Assembly: GCA_903896505.1 (NCBI GenBank)
Contig: CAITXU010000103.1
Coordinates: 1-47,472 of the forward strand
Direction: 5' to 3'
Length of the DNA stretch: 47,472 nt
Source: an uncultured Verrucomicrobiota bacterium
GTDB taxonomy: Bacteria; Verrucomicrobiota; Verrucomicrobiia; Limisphaerales; UBA9464
Under the pieces are notes generated by a model. That model saw only the letters and a list, made by a program, of their open reading frames with translations, did no database searches and was not told the DNA's origin. The position numbers were made by a program, and so were the translations under genes. Shown here piece after piece: positions 43,198 through 47,472 of the stretch. The first letter of the stretch is position 1; every line of letters starts with the position of its first letter.

Positions 43198-44274
43198 ATG
43201 CGCCATCAACTGATCGCGCTCTTCTGTTTAATCACCTTTGTCGCCCCGCCCACGGCTCGCGCCTGCTCACGGGTGCTCTACACCGCCAAGGATGGGATGG
43301 TGATCACCGGTCGCTCGATGGACTGGGGGTCCGACATGATGTCTGACATGTGGGTTTTGCCCCGGGGTATGCGACGGGACGGCATGGGCGGCACGAACAC
43401 CATCCACTGGGAATCAAAATACGGCAGCCTTATTGTCGCGGCGTACAACATGGCCACTTGCGAGGGCATGAACGAAAAGGGGTTGGTGGTGAATATGCTG
43501 GCGCTGGTGGAATCGGACTACGGCACTCCCCCACAAGGCCAGAAGGTGATTTGCATCAGCACCTGGGCGCAATACATGCTCGACCATTTCGCCACGGTCG
43601 CTGAGGCGGTGACCGAGATGGAAAAGGAAAACTTTCAGGTCCAAACCACGGTCATGCCGACGGGTAAAACCGCGAACATGCACCTTTCGCTTTCCGACGC
43701 CGGCGGCGACTCTGCCATTTTTGAATACGTGAAAGGCAAGCTTGTCATCCATCACGGCAAGAATGCGCGCGTCATGACGAACTCGCCCGTCTATGACAAG
43801 CAGATCGCCATTCAGGAGTATTGGCAGGATGCCGGCAGCTTGATGGGCTTCCTGCCAGGCACGCCGCGCGCGACCGACCGTTTTGCCCGCGCTCTTGTCT
43901 ATCTGGACGCTATCCCCACCGAGACCAAATCCGCCTACATCACCGGGGTTCCGGAGCAGAAATTTCAGTTCCAGGCGATGATGTCGGTATTGTCGGTGAT
44001 GCGGTCGGTCGGCACACCGCTGGGGATAACAATTGAAGATCAGCCCTACACATCTTCAACCATCTGGCGCACGGTGAGCGACAGCACCCATCGGGTGGTC
44101 CTCTTCGATTCGGCCATGGCCCCGGCAACGTTCTGGGTGAAGCTGGAGAACCTGAACTTTGAGGCGGGAGCGCCGGTGCAGAAACTGGAACTGGCAGGCG
44201 GAAAGACCTACAGCGCGAACGCCGCCGGTAAGTTCATTGACGAAAAACTATTCGATTTCGCTCCGCTCCATTGA
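43198..44274 (+). CDS. Exported linear-amide (choloylglycine/PVA-type) Ntn hydrolase
   Basis: 358 residues from ATG 43198, chosen because the signal peptide (QLIALFCLITFVAPPTARA) then starts correctly; 43153 and 43078 are alternatives. Signal cleavage would expose Cys23 (ACSRVLYT) as the N-terminal nucleophile of the Ntn fold. Other family marks: GRSMDW, NEKGLVVNML and VMTNSPVYDKQ. Relatives cleave bile salts, penicillin V or acyl-homoserine lactones. The substrate here is unknown, but periplasmic quorum-signal or amide breakdown is plausible. Confidence 0.85.
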   Translation: MRHQLIALFCLITFVAPPTARACSRVLYTAKDGMVITGRSMDWGSDMMSDMWVLPRGMRRDGMGGTNTIHWESKYGSLIVAAYNMATCEGMNEKGLVVNMLALVESDYGTPPQGQKVICISTWAQYMLDHFATVAEAVTEMEKENFQVQTTVMPTGKTANMHLSLSDAGGDSAIFEYVKGKLVIHHGKNARVMTNSPVYDKQIAIQEYWQDAGSLMGFLPGTPRATDRFARALVYLDAIPTETKSAYITGVPEQKFQFQAMMSVLSVMRSVGTPLGITIEDQPYTSSTIWRTVSDSTHRVVLFDSAMAPATFWVKLENLNFEAGAPVQKLELAGGKTYSANAAGKFIDEKLFDFAPLH

Positions 44275-44303
44275 GTTGAACGTCTCGATTCAGCGACGGC
44301 CCG

Positions 44304-44543
44304 GCAGGTTTGGAAACCTGCGGAACGGCAGGTAGGAATACCTGGGCTACGCGGAGAGGCAATCTCCCTCACCAGGTTGTATGCAAAGCTGGGCGATGAC
44401 GTCCATGACGGTAGTTATAAATGGTGCCAACTTTGATTTCGCCCTTTCAGGGCTCAAATCGTCACCGGATCTTTGACCCAGGGCTACCGCCCTGGGCTGT
44501 CTCATTTCGCCCCTATGGGGCTGCAGAGCGGCGGGACGCCGCT
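44304..44543. repeat. Cluster of six REP-like hairpins
   Basis: Six perfect inverted repeats stand in 240 bp: GCAGGTTT/AAACCTGC (44304-44321), CAGGTA/TACCTG (44329-44344), GCCCT/AGGGC (44441-44453), CCCAGGGC/GCCCTGGG (44477-44496), GCCCC/GGGGC (44509-44521), and AGCGGCG/CGCCGCT (44527-44543). The gaps carry no gene. This resembles intergenic repeats associated with REP transposases. It follows the Ntn hydrolase stop by about 30 bp and may also act as its terminator. Confidence 0.7.
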
Positions 44544-44739
44544 TCCACTTTCTTTTGCCCTCACGGACCACTCTCCGTAACCAATACCTGAGGGCATCAG
44601 AGAAATCCCGCGCAAGAGATGCCCTAAACCCCGGCCAAAGAATGTTTCCATTTCCGCGTCATGTTCTTCCGGAAATGACGTTTTAACCGGTGATGGCTCC
44701 ATCTGTCTTGAGCGCTTCTGTTGAATCGGGCGCACGGAG

Positions 44740-45852
44740 ATGGGGCCGGAAACCGAAATGGAACTGACACCCATCATGGGCGGCGAAAGCCCCCGCACGA
44801 CGCTTCGGGCCGATGCCGGACGCTGGCCTAAGGCTGACAACCGCATTCGGTTTTTGGGCTGGATGACCGGGCTCCTGCTCGCAGCGGTGGTCCAGGGTCT
44901 CGCGGCCAATCCGAAGGACCCCGTGATCACCCAGACGTTCTCCCTCGTCCAGGGCTGGAATGCCATTTATGTGGCCGTTGACCCGGCGGATGCCAGTCCG
45001 GCGGACCTTTTCGGTGGTGTACCCGTGACCAAAGTGGCGACCTATTTCCCAACCCGAACACCGGTCGAGTTTATCCAAGACCCGGCGAGTGCACCCTGGA
45101 AGAAGCAGGGATGGAGCGTTTGGTTCGCGCCATCCTTGGCGGAATCGGCCATTAACGACCTGTTTTCAATTCCCGGAGGGCAAGGGTATCTGGTTTATGC
45201 CACCGCCAACGCCACCCTGAATGTCTCCGGGACGGCGCGGCTGAACCGGATTCGGTGGCGTTCGGATTCGTTCAACCTGGTGGGGTTTCCGATCGACCCG
45301 GCCTCGCCCCCAACGTTTTCCGCGTGGTTTTCGGGAACGACTGCTCATCTACCCGTGAACCGGGCCTCGATCTTCACTCTGGATGGAAGCGGACATTGGC
45401 GGGCGGTGGAACATCCGGAATCGACACAAATACGACCAAACACCGCCTATTGGGTTTTCAGCCGCGGCGGTTCGGATTACCAGGGGCCGTTGGATGTCGT
45501 GGTCCCGTTGGGTGTCCCCGGAAAAGGAGCCGATTTCGGTTCCGTGACGGAAAGCATCACCGTCCGCCTCCGAAACACAACGGGCATCCCGGTTCGGTGG
45601 ACGGCGGAACTTTCCCCTTTGGACGGCCTGCCGGTGACTTACGAACTTCGTTCCCCGGATCGTTCAACCCGGTCGCAAGCTCCGCTGTTCCCAATCGCGG
45701 CCTTTCGACCCCTGGAGGTGGGCGGGGAATTCAATCTGCGCCTCACACTGGACCGGGCCTTGATGTCCCAAACCGCCGGCGCTGCGGTGATCACCGTGCG
45801 CGATGATGTGGGCACTTTAATCACAATTCCAGTCACCGGGAGCCTGCCATGA
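44740..45852 (+). CDS. Secreted protein of unknown function, first of a coupled pair
   Basis: 370 residues. A long N-terminus precedes a hydrophobic export segment (FLGWMTGLLLAAVVQGLAA, about residues 38-56). The mature part is beta-rich with typical surface-protein motifs: LVQGWNAIYVAVDPADASPA, GQGYLVYATANATLNVSGTA, and an Ig-like C-terminus (GEFNLRLTLDRALMSQT). The final ATGA overlaps the next start. Alternative starts are ATG 44758 and 44776. I do not recognise a named family. Confidence 0.75.
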   Translation: MGPETEMELTPIMGGESPRTTLRADAGRWPKADNRIRFLGWMTGLLLAAVVQGLAANPKDPVITQTFSLVQGWNAIYVAVDPADASPADLFGGVPVTKVATYFPTRTPVEFIQDPASAPWKKQGWSVWFAPSLAESAINDLFSIPGGQGYLVYATANATLNVSGTARLNRIRWRSDSFNLVGFPIDPASPPTFSAWFSGTTAHLPVNRASIFTLDGSGHWRAVEHPESTQIRPNTAYWVFSRGGSDYQGPLDVVVPLGVPGKGADFGSVTESITVRLRNTTGIPVRWTAELSPLDGLPVTYELRSPDRSTRSQAPLFPIAAFRPLEVGGEFNLRLTLDRALMSQTAGAAVITVRDDVGTLITIPVTGSLP

Positions 45853-47279
45853 CCAAGGGAAATTCCTTTCTGATGAAAACCAGCCTGCTGCGTTTGTTCG
45901 CATGGACGGCCGCCCTTCGAATGCTTGTTTCAATCCAGGCGGCGGATTATGCGCTCAACTTTACGGGATCGCAATCGGTGGAGACACCGATTACCGGCGC
46001 GCAACTGGTCGGTGACGAACTGACGATCGAGTATTGGTTCAAGGGGTCCAAGATGCTCTCGGCCGTCCGAATCCAGGATGGAGCAAATGCCTGGCTGGTG
46101 GCCGGTTGGGGCGGCGGCACCGGGCTCAGCGGCGCGGCTCCACTTCACCTGATCAAACCCACACCCTCAGCCGACCTGCGTCCTCTTTCCTCGGCATCGG
46201 TTCAGGATGGGACGAAGTGGCATCATGTCGCACTGACCTACAAGCGTAATGCAGCCCAGGGAATCGTCAGTTATGTGGACGGTCTGGCGGTGGACCGCAA
46301 GGCGGCACCGAATGTTCCGATCCCGGCCATCAACGGGAAGGTCTGGTTGGGCGCCCTGGCTGGTAACGAGGAATTCCTGCTGGGCGCGATGGACGAAGTG
46401 CGCATTTGGAAGCGGGCCTTGGGGGATGCAGAAATCCTCGACCATGCCCGGAATCCCCGTCGGCTCACGGGACGTGAGGCGTCGTTGGTGGGCTATTTTC
46501 CGTTTAATGAAACCGGCGTTGCCACGACGCGGGAAGTGGTCAGCGGCCAGGATGCGCCCTTGAAGAACTTTGCCAGCAGCGGACGCGTGGTTCAGTCCGG
46601 AACGACGTTTGGTCCGCCGCCACCCAATCCTGATGCCGCCGGGCTCTGGCTGGGGGAAGTCTCGCTCAATCGTGTCAGCGAGGCGTTCGACGGAGCGGCG
46701 GATACGACGACAGCGCGGCCTGCAGGGGGCCAGTTCGATTTCAATCTCATTCTCCACGCCGACACCAATGGAACCGTCCGGTTGCTCAAGAACGTGACGC
46801 TGATGCAGAAGCGGAACGTCGCGAGCAATCTGACCGAAATCGTACTGGTCACGGATGACACCCTGCTGCCGAACTATGACGGGGTGGTCAAACGGGCGGG
46901 CAAACTAGTGGGTGTCCGCTACTCCAGTCCGTTCTTCCAGTTCGCAGGGCAATCGCTGACTTGTGAGGGCGGCCTTGGCCTGGGGAATGGTGTAGCCGTC
47001 ACCAACGCAATCCCGGCGAGCCTGCCGACGAATCCATTCCGGCATCTGTATCATCCCACCCACAAGGACCCGCGAGACCTTCAAAACAAGCCTTACGACG
47101 TGGAACGCCATATTGAAATCACCTTTAACGATCTAAAACTGGGCGTGGGCGAAGGCCGGGACAGCCTGAAGGGGACCTACCGGGAGACCGTTCTCGGCCT
47201 GCACAAACTGCCTTTGGTCACCGAAGGCACCGTCTCTCTCCGACGGCTCAGCCTCGTCAACAAGCTCAACAACCCATGA
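45849..47279 (+). CDS. Secreted LamG-domain protein, second of a coupled pair
   Basis: 476 residues with an internal signal peptide (LLRLFAWTAALRMLVSIQA). A LamG/concanavalin A-like domain covers about residues 33-215 (YALNFTGSQSVETP, then WHHVALTYKR, GAMDEVRIWKRAL and LVGYFPFNE, the classic end pattern). A second, unfamiliar half follows with WLGEVSLNRVSEAF and VERHIEITFNDLKLG. LamG domains bind glycans. The four-base overlap with the previous gene suggests that the two products work together on the cell surface, perhaps in polysaccharide capture. Confidence 0.85.
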   Translation: MTKGNSFLMKTSLLRLFAWTAALRMLVSIQAADYALNFTGSQSVETPITGAQLVGDELTIEYWFKGSKMLSAVRIQDGANAWLVAGWGGGTGLSGAAPLHLIKPTPSADLRPLSSASVQDGTKWHHVALTYKRNAAQGIVSYVDGLAVDRKAAPNVPIPAINGKVWLGALAGNEEFLLGAMDEVRIWKRALGDAEILDHARNPRRLTGREASLVGYFPFNETGVATTREVVSGQDAPLKNFASSGRVVQSGTTFGPPPPNPDAAGLWLGEVSLNRVSEAFDGAADTTTARPAGGQFDFNLILHADTNGTVRLLKNVTLMQKRNVASNLTEIVLVTDDTLLPNYDGVVKRAGKLVGVRYSSPFFQFAGQSLTCEGGLGLGNGVAVTNAIPASLPTNPFRHLYHPTHKDPRDLQNKPYDVERHIEITFNDLKLGVGEGRDSLKGTYRETVLGLHKLPLVTEGTVSLRRLSLVNKLNNP

Positions 47280-47411
47280 TGCCGATGAGAAAACACCTGT
47301 CGCCAGCATCCCTTCAGTTAGAGCGTTTGTCCTACTCTGCGATTTTCATGAAGTTGAAATGCATGGCCATGACGCCCGTCCTGGCATCCTCATTGAAGTG
47401 GTCCCCAAGTG

Positions 47412-47455
47412 TCAGACCAAAAACGGACGAAATTAAGTTATGGTTTGGGGTCTGA
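47412..47455. repeat. Inverted repeat at the right edge
   Basis: TCAGACC (47412-47418) and GGTCTGA (47449-47455) are exact complements 30 bp apart, in an AT-richer stretch after the LamG gene. The surrounding words GTGTCAGACC and GGGGTCTGA are like the ends found beside REP-type transposase genes. The rest of 47280-47472 has no gene that I can support. Confidence 0.45.
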
Positions 47456-47472
47456 ATTGATTCTATTTTAAG

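Noticed and set aside
1..47472. tRNA or rRNA genes
   Set aside because: I looked in the gaps and saw no cloverleaf or rRNA signature that I could support.

Overview
The window looks like chromosomal DNA of a Gram-negative member of the Verrucomicrobiota (PVC superphylum), probably a free-living, GC-rich lineage. This is inferred from: an lpxA gene (outer-membrane lipid A); a Ser/Thr kinase whose sensor half is built from Gloeo/Verruco-type propeller repeats; an ECF sigma factor divergent from that kinase; LamG-type secreted proteins; and Ala/Pro/Lys-rich extensions on ribosomal proteins. No marker in the window fixes the genus.

Layout. (1) 1-6962 is an accessory region. A very large CHAT protease - STAND ATPase - TPR protein enters from the left edge on the minus strand and is incomplete. 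Next come a hairpin-rich stretch with a small two-helix membrane ORF, a decayed duplicate of a hipB-hipA junction, an N-truncated M48 metallopeptidase, an intact hipBA toxin-antitoxin pair with HipB-type operators, and a divergent pair of unknown small genes. (2) 7136-18197 holds housekeeping and envelope genes: rsmI, radC, lpxA, a PdeM-like phosphoesterase, an ECF sigma/anti-sigma/Spy-like operon, a TPR protein, a SWIM-SNF2 helicase, and an S41 protease homologue that has lost both catalytic residues. (3) 18231-23966 contains an O-acyltransferase/SGNH hydrolase pair, two unknown helical proteins, a phospholipase D-type synthase and a membrane TPR protein. (4) 24053-37071 is one long minus-strand ribosomal operon, rplB to rplQ, with secY, map and rpoA, closed by a strong terminator. 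It starts at rplB: rpsJ-rplC-rplD-rplW are absent, as are rpmD, adk and infA inside it. (5) 37295-39508 has mutM, an M50 site-2-type protease and a RelE-like protein. (6) 39663-44274 has the divergent ECF sigma/sensor kinase pair and an exported Ntn hydrolase. (7) 44304-47472 has a cluster of REP-like hairpins, two translationally coupled secreted proteins (one LamG-like), and an inverted repeat at the right edge.

How the parts may work together. The strongest candidate for an undescribed system is the left accessory region, where a caspase-like protease is fused to an NTPase switch and a homogenised TPR array, next to toxin-antitoxin material and gene debris. That architecture suits a threat-sensing or programmed-death hub, but no target or partner is proven. 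Two further signalling circuits are visible: the RpoE-like sigma operon (envelope stress) and the sigma/kinase pair with an external propeller (environmental sensing). The acyltransferase and SGNH hydrolase probably O-acylate an envelope polysaccharide together. The 20580-21708 and 6469-6962 gene pairs look genuine or plausible and match no family I recognise.
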